Shown: positions 28,887 to 39,322 of the stretch, in pieces
Layout: each line of letters begins with the position of its first letter
Numbering within the stretch: position 1 is the stretch's first letter
Source: Cedecea lapagei
GTDB lineage: Bacteria; Pseudomonadota; Gammaproteobacteria; Enterobacterales; Enterobacteriaceae
Reading direction: 5' to 3'
DNA: 64,000 nucleotides
Assembly (NCBI RefSeq): GCF_900635955.1
Contig: NZ_LR134201.1
Location: 248,001 to 312,000, forward strand
The notes under the pieces: model-generated
The model's database searches: none
Told to the model about the DNA's origin: nothing
What the model saw: only the letters and a program-made list of their open reading frames with translations
Position numbers and translations under genes: made by a program

Positions 28887-30233
28887 TTAGTGCTGAAGAC
28901 CCAGTTTCTTCTCCAGATAGTGGATGTTAGTGCCACCGTGCTGGAAGTTTTCGTCGTTCATGATTTTGGTCTGCAGCTCGATGTTGGTTTTGATGCCATC
29001 GATAATCAGTTCTGCCAGGGCATTTTTCATGCGGGCAATAGCCACTTCACGAGTTTCGCCGTAGCAGATGAGCTTCCCAATCATTGAATCGTAGTACGGC
29101 GGTACGGTGTAGCCGGCGTAGATATGCGATTCCCAACGCACGCCAAAACCACCAGGCGCGTGGAAGCGCGTGATTTTGCCCGGGCTTGGCAGGAAGGTGT
29201 TCGGGTCTTCGGCGTTAATACGGCATTCCACCGCATGGCCGGTAACGTGAACGTCTTCCTGTTTGATTGACAGCGGCTGACCAGCAGCAATACGCAGCTG
29301 CTCTTTGATCAGGTCAACGCCGGTGATCATTTCGGTAACCGGGTGTTCTACCTGAATACGGGTGTTCATTTCGATGAAATAGAACTCGCCGTTTTCGAAC
29401 AGGAACTCAAAGGTACCTGCGCCGCGATAGTTAATGTCGATACAGGCTTTGGCGCAGCGATCGCCGATGAATTTACGCAGCTCAGGCGTGATGCCCGGCG
29501 CTGGCGCTTCTTCAACGACTTTCTGGTGGCGGCGCTGCATGGAGCAGTCGCGTTCAGCCAGATAGATAGCGTGCCCCTGGCCATCGGCCAGCACCTGAAT
29601 CTCGATATGGCGTGGATTCTCGAGGTATTTCTCCATGTACACCATGTCGTTGTTGAAAGCCGCTTTGGCTTCCGCACGGGTCATGTTAATGGATTGCTCG
29701 AGTTCCGCGTCGCTGCGCACTACGCGCATACCACGACCGCCGCCGCCGCCGGAGGCTTTGATAATAACCGGATAGCCGATGCGTTTAGCATGGGCGCGGT
29801 TTTTATCCATATCGCCGTCCAGTGGGCCGTCAGAGCCTGGTACCGTCGGTACACCGGCTTTTTTCATCGCGGTGATCGCGGAAACTTTATCGCCCATCAG
29901 GCGGATAGTTTCAGCTTTCGGGCCGATGAAAATAAAGCCTGAACGCTCAACCTGCTCGGCAAAGTTGGCGTTCTCTGACAGGAAGCCGTAGCCCGGGTGA
30001 ATCGCTACCGCGCCGGTGATTTCCGCCGCAGAGATGATTGCCGGGATGTTCAGATAGCTTTTTACGGACGGAGCCGGACCGATACAGACCGTCTCATCCG
30101 CCAGTAATACGTGTTTCAGATCGCGGTCCGCGCTTGAGTGCACGGCGACGGTCTTGATGCCCAGCTCTTTGCAGGCACGAAGAATACGCAGTGCAATCTC
30201 GCCGCGGTTGGCGATGACAATTTTATCCAGCAT
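28887..30233 (-). CDS. accC: Biotin carboxylase subunit of acetyl-CoA carboxylase
   Basis: The 448-aa product (449 in E. coli) is the ATP-grasp enzyme that carboxylates the biotin on AccB, the first half-reaction of fatty-acid synthesis. The N-terminus is MLDKIVIANRGEIALRILRA. The glycine-rich ATP lid is KASGGGGGRGM (about 159-169). Catalytic and metal-binding residues lie in EFLFENGEFYFIEMNTRIQV. The start at 30233 is the universal family start. It follows accB after 10 bp. Confidence 0.99.
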   Translation of the reverse strand: MLDKIVIANRGEIALRILRACKELGIKTVAVHSSADRDLKHVLLADETVCIGPAPSVKSYLNIPAIISAAEITGAVAIHPGYGFLSENANFAEQVERSGFIFIGPKAETIRLMGDKVSAITAMKKAGVPTVPGSDGPLDGDMDKNRAHAKRIGYPVIIKASGGGGGRGMRVVRSDAELEQSINMTRAEAKAAFNNDMVYMEKYLENPRHIEIQVLADGQGHAIYLAERDCSMQRRHQKVVEEAPAPGITPELRKFIGDRCAKACIDINYRGAGTFEFLFENGEFYFIEMNTRIQVEHPVTEMITGVDLIKEQLRIAAGQPLSIKQEDVHVTGHAVECRINAEDPNTFLPSPGKITRFHAPGGFGVRWESHIYAGYTVPPYYDSMIGKLICYGETREVAIARMKNALAELIIDGIKTNIELQTKIMNDENFQHGGTNIHYLEKKLGLQH

Positions 30234-30243
30234 GTTCGCCTCG

Positions 30244-30723
30244 TTACTCGATGACGACCAGCGGCTCGTCAAATTCTACCGGCTGACCATTCTCAATCAG
30301 GATTGCTTTCACCACACCGGCTTTATCTGACTCGATCTGGTTCATCATCTTCATTGCTTCAACGATGCACAGGGTGTCGCCAACGTTAACTTTCTGGCCC
30401 ACTTCCACGAACGCTTTGGCATCAGGGCTTGGGGTACGGTAGAAGGTACCGACCATCGGGGAACGTACGATGTGACCACTGACTTCAGCAGCTGCAGGGG
30501 CTTCCATTGCTGGGGTTGCGGCTGGCGCAACGGCCTGAGCCAGACCCGGCTGTGGCTGTGGCTGGTACATTGGCGCAGCGTAAGCCTGTTGCATCATCGG
30601 GAAACCAGCGTTTGCCGGGGAGCGGCTGATACGTACAGACTCTTCGCCTTCAGAAATTTCCAGTTCAGCGATGCCTGATTCTTCAACCAGCTCGATCAGT
30701 TTTTTAATCTTACGAATATCCAT
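30244..30723 (-). CDS. accB: Biotin carboxyl carrier protein
   Basis: The 159-aa product (156 in E. coli) is the biotinylated carrier of acetyl-CoA carboxylase. An N-terminal segment (MDIRKIKKLIELVEESG) is joined by a proline- and alanine-rich linker (about 42-78) to the C-terminal biotinyl domain. The biotin lysine is Lys125 in VEAMKMMNQIESDK, and the protruding thumb (RSPMVGTFYRTPSPDAKAF) is present. The linker is a few residues longer than in E. coli. In E. coli AccB represses its own operon. Confidence 0.99.
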   Translation of the reverse strand: MDIRKIKKLIELVEESGIAELEISEGEESVRISRSPANAGFPMMQQAYAAPMYQPQPQPGLAQAVAPAATPAMEAPAAAEVSGHIVRSPMVGTFYRTPSPDAKAFVEVGQKVNVGDTLCIVEAMKMMNQIESDKAGVVKAILIENGQPVEFDEPLVVIE

Positions 30724-30745
30724 GAGTGGGTTCCGTACTCTTTGT

Positions 30746-31198
30746 TTAGATGGATTGTGACAGGCGTTTTACCGCCGTCTGTAGTGCATATGAATAGCCA
30801 TCAGCGCCTAATCCGCAGATTACGCCGACGGCCTTATCTGAAAGATAGGAATGATGGCGAAACGGTTCACGCGCATGAACGTTGCTGAGGTGAATCTCGA
30901 TAAACGGGATATCCACCGCCAGTAACGCATCGCGCAGCGCGACGCTGGTATGCGTGAACGCGGCCGGATTAATCAGGATAAAGTCGACAGTGTCTTTGGC
31001 CTGATGAATTCGGTCAATCAACGCATACTCGGCGTTAGATTGCAGGTGGCTGAGCGTGACGCCAAGGCTCGTTGCCTCCGCCTCAAGCGTGTTAACAATT
31101 TCTGCTAACGTCTGGTGGCCGTACTTGTCCGGCTCCCGCGTGCCCAGCATGTTCAGATTAGGGCCATTCAAAAGCAAAATGTGAAATTCACCCGACAT
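30746..31198 (-). CDS. aroQ: Type II 3-dehydroquinate dehydratase
   Basis: The 150-aa product is the small dodecameric type II dehydroquinase, which converts 3-dehydroquinate to 3-dehydroshikimate. Characteristic segments are LLNGPNLNMLGTREPDKYG (about 9-27, with the catalytic tyrosine), the active-site NPAAFTHTSVALRDAL (about 75-90) and IEIHLSNVHAREPFRHHS. E. coli K-12 lacks it and uses the unrelated type I enzyme AroD. The aroQ-accB-accC order is widespread in gammaproteobacteria. It begins 22 bp before accB, so the operon promoter lies in the 231-bp gap upstream. Confidence 0.97.
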   Translation of the reverse strand: MSGEFHILLLNGPNLNMLGTREPDKYGHQTLAEIVNTLEAEATSLGVTLSHLQSNAEYALIDRIHQAKDTVDFILINPAAFTHTSVALRDALLAVDIPFIEIHLSNVHAREPFRHHSYLSDKAVGVICGLGADGYSYALQTAVKRLSQSI

Positions 31199-31429
31199 CG
31201 TGCTGCCATCTCCCGCAATTAGTAGGCAATTTACAAAATATACCTAAGTTTTCCGGTTGTCACCTTTTCGACCCGAAAATGGGTGTCCAAAAAAACCGAA
31301 GTCGCACATTATAACGATTTCGTAGCATTTGGCAGCTAAATACTGGTCTTATCAGGGAAGATGATCAACCGGTATCCGTACAGGGAGACCGATTGATGTT
31401 TATTCTGCGGGGAAGCACACACTCTGCGA

Positions 31430-32029
31430 CTAGCGCCACCACTGGCGAAACTTCTTGTAGCGGAGCGCAAGAAGGATGATGGCGCCCAGCGCATAAAGCA
31501 AGGGCTGAGGGGATAAAATCTTTACCGACCAGAGGAAATGAATCGGCGCGAGGATCGCGACCAGATAGACGAAGTTATGCAGTTTCTGCCAGCGAGCGCC
31601 CAAAAATCGCTGCGCCCGTTGGGTCGAGGTGACGGCCAGTGCGAGCAGGATAACCCAGCAGATGATACCCAGCGTCAGGTAAGGGCGGCTCACCAGCTCC
31701 TGGCCCAGCAGGCCAAGATTGTTTATTCCCAGCTCCAGCAGCGAATAGCTGGTGAGGTGCAAAGATGCCCAGACAAAACACCAGACGCCAAGCAGGCGGC
31801 GGGTACGGATCAATAGCGGCTGTTTGGCGTAGCGCGCCAGCGGCGTAATCAGCAGCGTCGCCAGCAGCAGCTTGAGCGCCATTCTGCCGGTAAAATGCTG
31901 GATATCTTTCGCCGGGTCGGCGCTGAAAAGTCCCTGGCTTGCCGCGTAAAACAGCCAGACAAAGGGCAGAAACGCTGCCAGATGAAGGGCGACTTTGAGC
32001 CAGGTTATCTGTTTTACCGTCAGACGCAC
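31430..32029 (-). CDS. msrQ: Membrane heme subunit MsrQ of the periplasmic methionine sulfoxide reductase
   Basis: The 199-aa product is the six-helix inner-membrane b-type cytochrome that passes quinone or flavin electrons to MsrP. Heme-ligand histidines are expected in KVALHLAAFLPFVW, VWASLHLTSYS and LVAILAPIHFLW. The gene starts with GTG exactly at the base after the msrP stop (TGA-GTG), so translation is coupled. It belongs to the ferric reductase-like transmembrane family. Confidence 0.96.
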   Translation of the reverse strand: MRLTVKQITWLKVALHLAAFLPFVWLFYAASQGLFSADPAKDIQHFTGRMALKLLLATLLITPLARYAKQPLLIRTRRLLGVWCFVWASLHLTSYSLLELGINNLGLLGQELVSRPYLTLGIICWVILLALAVTSTQRAQRFLGARWQKLHNFVYLVAILAPIHFLWSVKILSPQPLLYALGAIILLALRYKKFRQWWR

Positions 32030-33034
<1,005 letters not shown>

Positions 33035-33114
33035 GACGTTCTCCTCATAGCTATAGCTTAAGCATGACCGAGAGAAAGCGTTCCGGCGAATATGTCACGA
33101 AAAATTGAAATTTA

Positions 33115-33290
33115 AGGAGCGACAGAATGTCACTCCTCGGGCTACTGACAAAGTTCACTGTTCTAAAAAGGTCCGAACTTCGGCCTAATAAAAACAATGA
33201 ATTATTTTCTCTGGTTTACCTCAAACACCCGAAAACCACGTTTTTCGGGTGTTTGTCATCAAGTTGAGGAGCGACAGAATGTCGCTCCTC
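33115..33290 (-). repeat. Dispersed intergenic element, copy A
   Basis: This gene-free 176-bp block lies between the acuI 3' end and the msrP start. Each end is a hairpin of nearly the same sequence: 33266-33290 (perfect 11-bp stem, GAGGAGCGACA, GAA loop) and 33115-33137 (AGGAGCGACA with one mismatch). Between them, 33184-33258 is 89% identical (67 of 75, no gaps) to the reverse complement of 46808-46882. Its core holds a 13-bp stem, AAACACCCGAAAA with TTTTCGGGTGTTT. It begins nine nt after the acuI stop. Confidence 0.85.
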
Positions 33291-33299
33291 AGGCAAACA

Positions 33300-34274
33300 T
33301 CAGCGCACTTTTACCAGGGTTCTTCCCTGAATAGCGTTGTTAATGATGTCGCTCGCGTATTTTGGTGCTTCCGCAAGGCCAATTTCGGTGGCAGCTTGCC
33401 CATAGAATGACTCTGGCAGATCGCGTACCAGTCGTGCCCAGGCTGCCGCACGACGCGCAGGCGGCGTCATCACTGAATCGACCCCCTGCAGGCGAACGTT
33501 GCGTAGAATAAACGGCATCACGGTGGTTGGCAGCGCGAAGCCACCGGCTAAGCCGCAGGCTGCCACGCAGCCGCTGTAGTTCATCTGTGCCAGGACTTTC
33601 GCCAGCACTTTATCGCCCACGGTATCGATGGCGCCGGCCCAAAGCTGTTTTTCCAGCGGTCGGGTTTCGGCAAACTCATCGCGGCCAAGAATGCGGTCTG
33701 CGCCGAGGCGGCGAAGGTATTCATGGGTACTTTCACGCCCGGACACCGCGGCAACCTGATAGCCCAGCTTGTGCAACAGAGCGACCGCGGTGCTGCCAAC
33801 GCCGCCGCTGGCGCCGGTCACAACGATCTCTCCGCTTTCTGGCTTCACGCCAGCGTCTTCCAGCGCCATGACGCAGAGCATGGCGGTAAAACCGGCGGTG
33901 CCGATGATCATCGCTTTGCGTGCGTCTAAACCTTCCGGCATGGCAACCAGCCAGTCGCCGTTAACCCGTGCGGCTTCCGCCAGGCCACCCCAGTGGTTTT
34001 CCCCTACGCCCCAGCCGGTGAGTAATACCGCCTGGCCTGGCTGAAAACGAACGTCTTCACTGGTGAGGACTTTGCCTGCAAAGTCGATGCCCGGCACCAT
34101 CGGGAAATGGCGGATAATCTTGCCTTTCCCGGTAATGGCCAGCGCGTCTTTGTAGTTCAGGCCGGAGTAGTCAATCTCTACGGTCACGTTGCCTTCTGGC
34201 AGCGTGGCGTGCTCAATGGTTTTTACCTCGGCTACGGTTTGGCCTTCGGACTGTTCCAGGATTAATGCCTGCAT
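33300..34274 (-). CDS. acuI: Acrylyl-CoA reductase (NADPH) AcuI / YhdH
   Basis: The 324-aa product (E. coli length) is a zinc-free medium-chain dehydrogenase/reductase that reduces toxic acryloyl-CoA to propionyl-CoA. The N-terminal GroES-like domain contains YSGLNYKDALAITGKG. The NADPH-binding loop is VTGASGGVGSTAVALLHKLG (about 152-171). It is transcribed alone, divergent from csrD with a 206-bp gap, and is followed by the dispersed element copy A. Confidence 0.95.
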   Translation of the reverse strand: MQALILEQSEGQTVAEVKTIEHATLPEGNVTVEIDYSGLNYKDALAITGKGKIIRHFPMVPGIDFAGKVLTSEDVRFQPGQAVLLTGWGVGENHWGGLAEAARVNGDWLVAMPEGLDARKAMIIGTAGFTAMLCVMALEDAGVKPESGEIVVTGASGGVGSTAVALLHKLGYQVAAVSGRESTHEYLRRLGADRILGRDEFAETRPLEKQLWAGAIDTVGDKVLAKVLAQMNYSGCVAACGLAGGFALPTTVMPFILRNVRLQGVDSVMTPPARRAAAWARLVRDLPESFYGQAATEIGLAEAPKYASDIINNAIQGRTLVKVR

Positions 34275-34480
34275 TGGCGCTCCTCGGTCGGTATCAATGG
34301 GAAAAAAATCTTAGCAGACTATACTCCGATACTGATGTGAAGAGCCGACTTACCGCAATAAATGCCCGGAAATGACCGAGGAGTTTCGTTTGCCAGGGTG
34401 GGGTCTTTGCTATTTAATGCATCATCTTTTGGGACCAATTTCAGTGTGGTTAATGTTCACAAACCGGAGTTAACACAAGG

Positions 34481-36421
34481 ATGCGATTAACGACGAAACT
34501 CACAGCTTTTATCACCCTTCTGACCGGGCTGGCGATTATCGCCACGCTCATTGGGTGCCTGTTAAGCTTCTACAACTCGGTCCATGACAAAACCCAGCAG
34601 CGCGTTCTGACCGTTGCCACGATCATTGATAATAAGCTGGTTTCCCGTTCGCCCCAGCAGCTCGCTGACCATTTCAGCGAACTGATGATGCCGGTAGATA
34701 TTACGGAAATTCGCCTGCTGGCGAATAACATCTGGCTTTTCCAGCATACTTTACCCGAGGGCTATCGCCCCACGGGAACGCAGTACACCTACCGCACCCT
34801 CGATGTTGCCCTGATCAAGAACCCGGGGATGATCCTGAAGCTGACCTACCGCGATCCGATCTCCGTCTACTACCGCGCCATGTTTACCACTACGCCGCTG
34901 ACTGCGGCCGTTGCTTTTATGCTTGTGGTGCTTTTCCTTGCCGGGCGCTGGCTCAAGCGCCAGCTTTCCGGGCAAGAGCTCCTGGAAATCAGAGCGGGCA
35001 AAATTATTAGCGGCGAACGGGGGGCGGAAGTCCGCGGTACGGTGCATGAGTGGCCGCCGCTGGTGAGCAGCGCGCTGGATACCTTACTGTCGGATTTGCA
35101 AAGCGCTGGCGAGCAGCGCAGCCGCGTCGATACCCTGATCAGGGCCTTTGCCGCCCAGGACATTAAAACCGGGCTAAATAATCGCCTGTTCTTTGATAAC
35201 CAGCTGGCAACGCTGCTGGAAGGTCAGGAGCAGGTCGGCGCCCACGGCGTGGTGATGATTATCCGCCTGCCGGATTTTGAGCTGTTAAAAGACACCTGGG
35301 GCAACGGTCCGGTAGAAGAATACTTATTCACTTTGGTGAACCTGTTCTCAACTTTTGTGATGCGCTATCCCGGCGCCCTGCTTGCCCGCTATTTCCGCAG
35401 TGATTTTGCGGTTCTGCTGCCGCACCGAACCCTTAAAGAAGCGGACGGCATTGCCAGCCAACTGCTGAATTCTATTGATGCGCTGCCGCCGACCCGCATG
35501 GTGGACCGTAGCGATATGTTGCACATCGGCATTTGTGCCTGGCGAAGCGGGCAGACAAAAGAGCAGGTGATGGAGCACGCGGAGATCGCCACCCGTAACG
35601 CCGCATTCCAGGGGACAAACAGCTGGTCAGTTTACGATGACAAGCTGCCGGAGCAGGGGCGAGGCAACGTGAAGTGGCGTACCTTGCTTGAGCAGGTACT
35701 GAAGCAGGGCGGTCCGCGGTTTTACCAGAAACCGGCGATCGATCGGAACGGCAACGTTCTGCACCGCGAAATCATGTGCCGCATTTTTGACGGTGAACAG
35801 GAAGTGCTTTCGGCAGAGTATATGCCGATGGTCAGGCAGTTCGGCTTGTCTGAACAATATGACCGTCAGGTGTTGTCGCGGGTTTTACCGCTGCTCAGTT
35901 TCTGGCCGGAGGAAATGCTCGCTATTCCCGTCACCGTTGACTCGCTGATCCGTGCGCCATTCCAGCGCTGGCTGCGCGATTCCCTGATGCAGTGCGAAAA
36001 ATCTAAACGCTCACGGATTCTTTTTGAACTTGCGGAGGCAGATGTATGTCAACACATCAGCCGTTTACAACATGTTGTTCGGTTAATCACCGCATTAGGG
36101 GCAAGGGTGGTGATTGTCCAGGCGGGATTAACGGTGGTCAGCACAACCTATATTAAAGAGCTGAATGTGGAGTTGATTAAGCTACATCCGGGTCTGGTCA
36201 GAAACATCGGCAAGCGTACCGAAAACCAGCTGTTTGTTAAGAGCCTGGTGGAAGCCTGCAACGGTACGCGAACCCGTGTTTTTGCTACGGGAGTGAGGAC
36301 CCGCGGCGAATGGCAGACGCTGATTGATAACGGGGTGGCAGGGGCGCAGGGTGATTTTATTGCCGCATCTCAGCCGCTTGACAGTAATGTGAAAAAATAT
36401 TCACAAAGATACTCGGTTTAA
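34481..36421 (+). CDS. csrD: RNase E specificity factor CsrD
   Basis: The 646-aa product (E. coli length) targets the CsrB/CsrC small RNAs for degradation by RNase E and so frees CsrA. Two membrane segments lie at about 8-31 and 136-156 around a short periplasmic domain, then a HAMP-like linker, a degenerate GGDEF domain (RSDF at 306-309 in place of GGDEF) and a degenerate EAL domain (ELA around 516). The loss of catalytic motifs is the known condition of CsrD, so it is not expected to make or break c-di-GMP. It ends 306 bp before mreB. Confidence 0.95.
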   Translation: MRLTTKLTAFITLLTGLAIIATLIGCLLSFYNSVHDKTQQRVLTVATIIDNKLVSRSPQQLADHFSELMMPVDITEIRLLANNIWLFQHTLPEGYRPTGTQYTYRTLDVALIKNPGMILKLTYRDPISVYYRAMFTTTPLTAAVAFMLVVLFLAGRWLKRQLSGQELLEIRAGKIISGERGAEVRGTVHEWPPLVSSALDTLLSDLQSAGEQRSRVDTLIRAFAAQDIKTGLNNRLFFDNQLATLLEGQEQVGAHGVVMIIRLPDFELLKDTWGNGPVEEYLFTLVNLFSTFVMRYPGALLARYFRSDFAVLLPHRTLKEADGIASQLLNSIDALPPTRMVDRSDMLHIGICAWRSGQTKEQVMEHAEIATRNAAFQGTNSWSVYDDKLPEQGRGNVKWRTLLEQVLKQGGPRFYQKPAIDRNGNVLHREIMCRIFDGEQEVLSAEYMPMVRQFGLSEQYDRQVLSRVLPLLSFWPEEMLAIPVTVDSLIRAPFQRWLRDSLMQCEKSKRSRILFELAEADVCQHISRLQHVVRLITALGARVVIVQAGLTVVSTTYIKELNVELIKLHPGLVRNIGKRTENQLFVKSLVEACNGTRTRVFATGVRTRGEWQTLIDNGVAGAQGDFIAASQPLDSNVKKYSQRYSV

Positions 36422-36727
36422 CCTGCCGTTTGACATTATTTCACGTAGAATAACGCGCGCTGCATCTCAAGGGGGCCTGTCAGCCTGCCGACCAGATTGT
36501 CGCAGCCGTTATGAACCGGTTTGCTGCTGTTAGCTGTTTGTTTATTCTACCGCGTTTGCTGCATTTCTGAACGCCGTATCGGTAGACGTTTCAAAAGTAT
36601 TACAGCCGTAGTGAACTGCACTATTTTTCACCGTTGCAGAACATTTTTGCGCCTTGTCGCTGTAGCGTGTGGTTGGTAAAGTAAGCGGATTTTGTATCCG
36701 CCCCAGCTTTCAGGATTATCCCTTAGT
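36422..36727 (+). promoter_or_regulatory. 306-bp region upstream of mreB
   Basis: No gene is visible. In E. coli the mreBCD operon has several promoters here. I see an isolated TTGACA at 36430-36435 without a good -10 at 17 bp, and a small hairpin GCGGAT-TTTGT-ATCCGC (36685-36701) in the mreB leader just before the ribosome-binding site. I cannot assign promoters with confidence. Confidence 0.5.
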
Positions 36728-37771
36728 ATGTTGAAAAAATTTCGTGGCATGTTTTCCAATGACCTGTCCATTGACCTGGGTACCGCGAATACCCTGATTT
36801 ATGTGAAAGGACAAGGCATCGTACTGAATGAGCCCTCCGTCGTGGCCATTCGCCAGGACCGTGCCGGCTCCCCTAAGAGCGTTGCGGCCGTAGGCCACGA
36901 TGCTAAACAGATGCTGGGCCGTACGCCGGGCAACATCGCGGCTATTCGTCCGATGAAAGACGGCGTTATCGCTGACTTTTTCGTGACCGAGAAAATGCTG
37001 CAGCACTTTATCAAACAGGTGCACAGCAACAGCTTTATGCGCCCAAGCCCGCGCGTGCTGGTTTGTGTGCCGGTCGGTGCTACCCAGGTTGAGCGTCGTG
37101 CTATCCGCGAGTCCGCACAGGGCGCGGGCGCACGTGAAGTGTTCCTGATTGAAGAGCCAATGGCTGCTGCAATCGGTGCTGGCCTGCCGGTGTCTGAAGC
37201 AACCGGTTCAATGGTGGTGGATATCGGTGGCGGTACCACTGAAGTGGCCGTTATCTCCCTGAACGGCGTGGTTTACTCCTCTTCCGTTCGCATCGGGGGT
37301 GACCGCTTCGATGAAGCCATCATCAACTACGTGCGCCGTAACTATGGCTCCCTGATTGGCGAAGCCACCGCTGAGCGCATCAAACACGAAATCGGTTCCG
37401 CCTACCCGGGCGACGAAGTGCGTGAGATCGAAGTTCGCGGCCGTAACCTGGCTGAAGGTGTGCCGCGCGGCTTCACCCTGAACTCTAACGAAATCCTCGA
37501 AGCTCTTCAGGAACCGCTGACCGGCATCGTGAGCGCCGTCATGGTTGCGCTGGAACAGTGTCCGCCAGAGCTGGCGTCCGATATCTCCGAGCGCGGCATG
37601 GTGCTGACCGGCGGTGGCGCATTGCTGCGTAACCTCGACCGTCTGCTGATGGAAGAGACGGGTATCCCGGTAGTAGTTGCAGAAGATCCACTGACCTGTG
37701 TTGCCCGCGGCGGCGGCAAGGCACTGGAAATGATCGACATGCACGGCGGCGACTTGTTTAGCGAAGAGTAA
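36728..37771 (+). CDS. mreB: Actin-like cell-shape protein MreB
   Basis: The 347-aa product (E. coli length) is the bacterial actin that directs lateral peptidoglycan synthesis. It starts [21 protein letters not shown]; the N-terminal amphipathic segment binds the membrane. Nucleotide-binding motifs of the actin fold are IDLGTANT (phosphate 1), [13 protein letters not shown] (phosphate 2) and [13 protein letters not shown] (adenosine). The in-frame ATG at 36692 would add 12 residues not found in the family. It is the first gene of mreBCD. Confidence 0.99.
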
Positions 37772-37782
37772 CAGCCGCAGGA

Positions 37783-37807
37783 CAGGGGGAGCTTTCGGCT
37801 GCCCCTG
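37783..37807 (+). promoter_or_regulatory. Hairpin between mreB and mreC
   Basis: CAGGGGGAGC pairs with GGCTGCCCCTG around a TTTC loop (one mismatch), 11 nt after the mreB stop and without a T-run. It probably attenuates or processes the message so that MreB is made in excess over MreC and MreD; this role is inferred. Confidence 0.55.
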
Positions 37808-37835
37808 CTTGCTGGTTTGGGAATACGCATAGCCT

Positions 37836-38825
37836 ATGAAGCCAATTTTTAGCCGTGGCCCGTCGCTACAGATTCGCCTTATCCTGGCGGTGCTGGTGGC
37901 GCTTGGTGTCATTATCGCCGACAGCCGCCTCGGTATGTTCAGCCAGATCCGAACATACATGGATACTGCCGTCAGTCCTTTCTATTTTGTCTCTAATGGT
38001 CCCCGTGAACTGCTCGACAGCGTGTCTCAGACGCTGGCGTCACGCGACCAGCTGGAACTTGAAAATCGGGTTTTGCGTCAGGAGTTAATCCTGAAAAACA
38101 GTGAATTGCTGATGCTGGGTCAATACCGGCAGGAGAACGCGCGTCTGCGCGAGCTGCTGGGGTCTCCGCTGCGTCAGGATGAGCAGAAAATGGTGACTCA
38201 GGTCATCTCTACCGTTAACGATCCTTACAGCGATCAGGTGGTTATCGACAAAGGCAGCGTCAACGGTGTTTACGAAGGTCAGCCGGTGATCAGCGATAAA
38301 GGCGTTGTCGGCCAGGTTGTCGCGGTGGCGAAACTGACCAGCCGGGTGCTGCTGATCTGCGATGCAACCCATGCGCTGCCTATTCAGGTACTGCGTAACG
38401 ATATTCGCGTGATTGCCGCCGGTAACGGCTGCACTGACGATCTGCAGCTGGAACATCTGCCGGCCAACACTGACATTCGCGTCGGTGACGTGCTGGTGAC
38501 CTCCGGTCTGGGCGGCCGTTTCCCTGAGGGCTATCCGGTTGGCGTGGTGTCATCGGTTAAGCTTGATACTCAGCGTGCCTATACCGTGATTCAGGCTCGT
38601 CCTACCGCGGGCTTGCAGCGTCTGCGTTACCTGCTGCTGCTTTGGGGCGCGGATAAAAACGGTTCGTCGCCAATGCCGCCTGATGAAGTTCACCGCGTAG
38701 CAAACGAACGGCTGATGCAGATGATGCCTCAGGTTCTGCCGCCGCCGGGATCAATGGGTCCACCTGCTCCGGTGCCTGCGCCAGCAACCGGTATTACCAC
38801 CCCGCCTGCTACGGGAGCACAGTAG
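37836..38825 (+). CDS. mreC: Rod-shape-determining protein MreC
   Basis: The 329-aa product is the bitopic inner-membrane scaffold linking MreB to RodA/PBP2. The single membrane segment is at about 14-31 (LILAVLVALGVIIADSRL), followed by a periplasmic coiled coil (about 67-110) and two beta-barrel domains (DPYSDQVVIDKGSVNGVYEG, IRVGDVLVTSGLGGRFPEGYP). The C-terminus is a proline-rich tail. E. coli MreC is 367 aa; the difference is confined to this variable tail. The stop overlaps the mreD GTG by one base. Confidence 0.97.
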   Translation: MKPIFSRGPSLQIRLILAVLVALGVIIADSRLGMFSQIRTYMDTAVSPFYFVSNGPRELLDSVSQTLASRDQLELENRVLRQELILKNSELLMLGQYRQENARLRELLGSPLRQDEQKMVTQVISTVNDPYSDQVVIDKGSVNGVYEGQPVISDKGVVGQVVAVAKLTSRVLLICDATHALPIQVLRNDIRVIAAGNGCTDDLQLEHLPANTDIRVGDVLVTSGLGGRFPEGYPVGVVSSVKLDTQRAYTVIQARPTAGLQRLRYLLLLWGADKNGSSPMPPDEVHRVANERLMQMMPQVLPPPGSMGPPAPVPAPATGITTPPATGAQ

Positions 38826-39313
38826 TGGGAAGTTATCGTAGCCAGGGCCGTTGGGTTATCTGGCTTTCATTTCTGATTGCTCTGCTGTTGCAGGTAATGC
38901 CCTGGCCGGATGACCTGAAGTTTTATCGGCCAGATTGGGTCTTATTGATTCTTCTGTACTGGATTTTAGCCCTGCCACACCGCGTAAACGTTGGAACGGG
39001 TTTTGTTGTGGGGGCCATACTCGATTTGATCAGCGGCTCGACGCTTGGCGTACGCGCTCTATCATTATGTATTGTGGCTTACCTGGTGGCGCTGAAGTAC
39101 CAGCTTTTCCGTAATCTCGCCCTTTGGCAGCAGGCGCTGGTCGTTATGCTGCTCTCGTTAGTCACCGATATCATTGTTTTCTGGTCAGAATTTTTAGTCA
39201 TTAACGTCTCTTTCAGACCGGAAGTGTTCTGGAGTAGTGTAGTTAACGGTATCCTGTGGCCCTGGATTTTCCTGTTAATGCGCAAAGTTCGCCAGCAATT
39301 CGCTGTGCAATAA
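38825..39313 (+). CDS. mreD: Rod-shape-determining protein MreD
   Basis: The 162-aa product (E. coli length) is a small integral membrane protein of the elongasome with five or six hydrophobic segments (for example VIWLSFLIALLLQVMPW, WVLLILLYWILALP and FLLMRKVRQQF at the end). It begins with GTG overlapping the mreC TAG by one base, so translation is coupled. yhdE follows after 9 bp. Confidence 0.97.
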   Translation: MGSYRSQGRWVIWLSFLIALLLQVMPWPDDLKFYRPDWVLLILLYWILALPHRVNVGTGFVVGAILDLISGSTLGVRALSLCIVAYLVALKYQLFRNLALWQQALVVMLLSLVTDIIVFWSEFLVINVSFRPEVFWSSVVNGILWPWIFLLMRKVRQQFAVQ

Positions 39314-39322
39314 AGGGTAAAC

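Noticed and set aside
34481..36421. Active diguanylate cyclase or phosphodiesterase
   Set aside because: The GGDEF and EAL motifs are both degenerate in the way known for CsrD, so no c-di-GMP activity is claimed.
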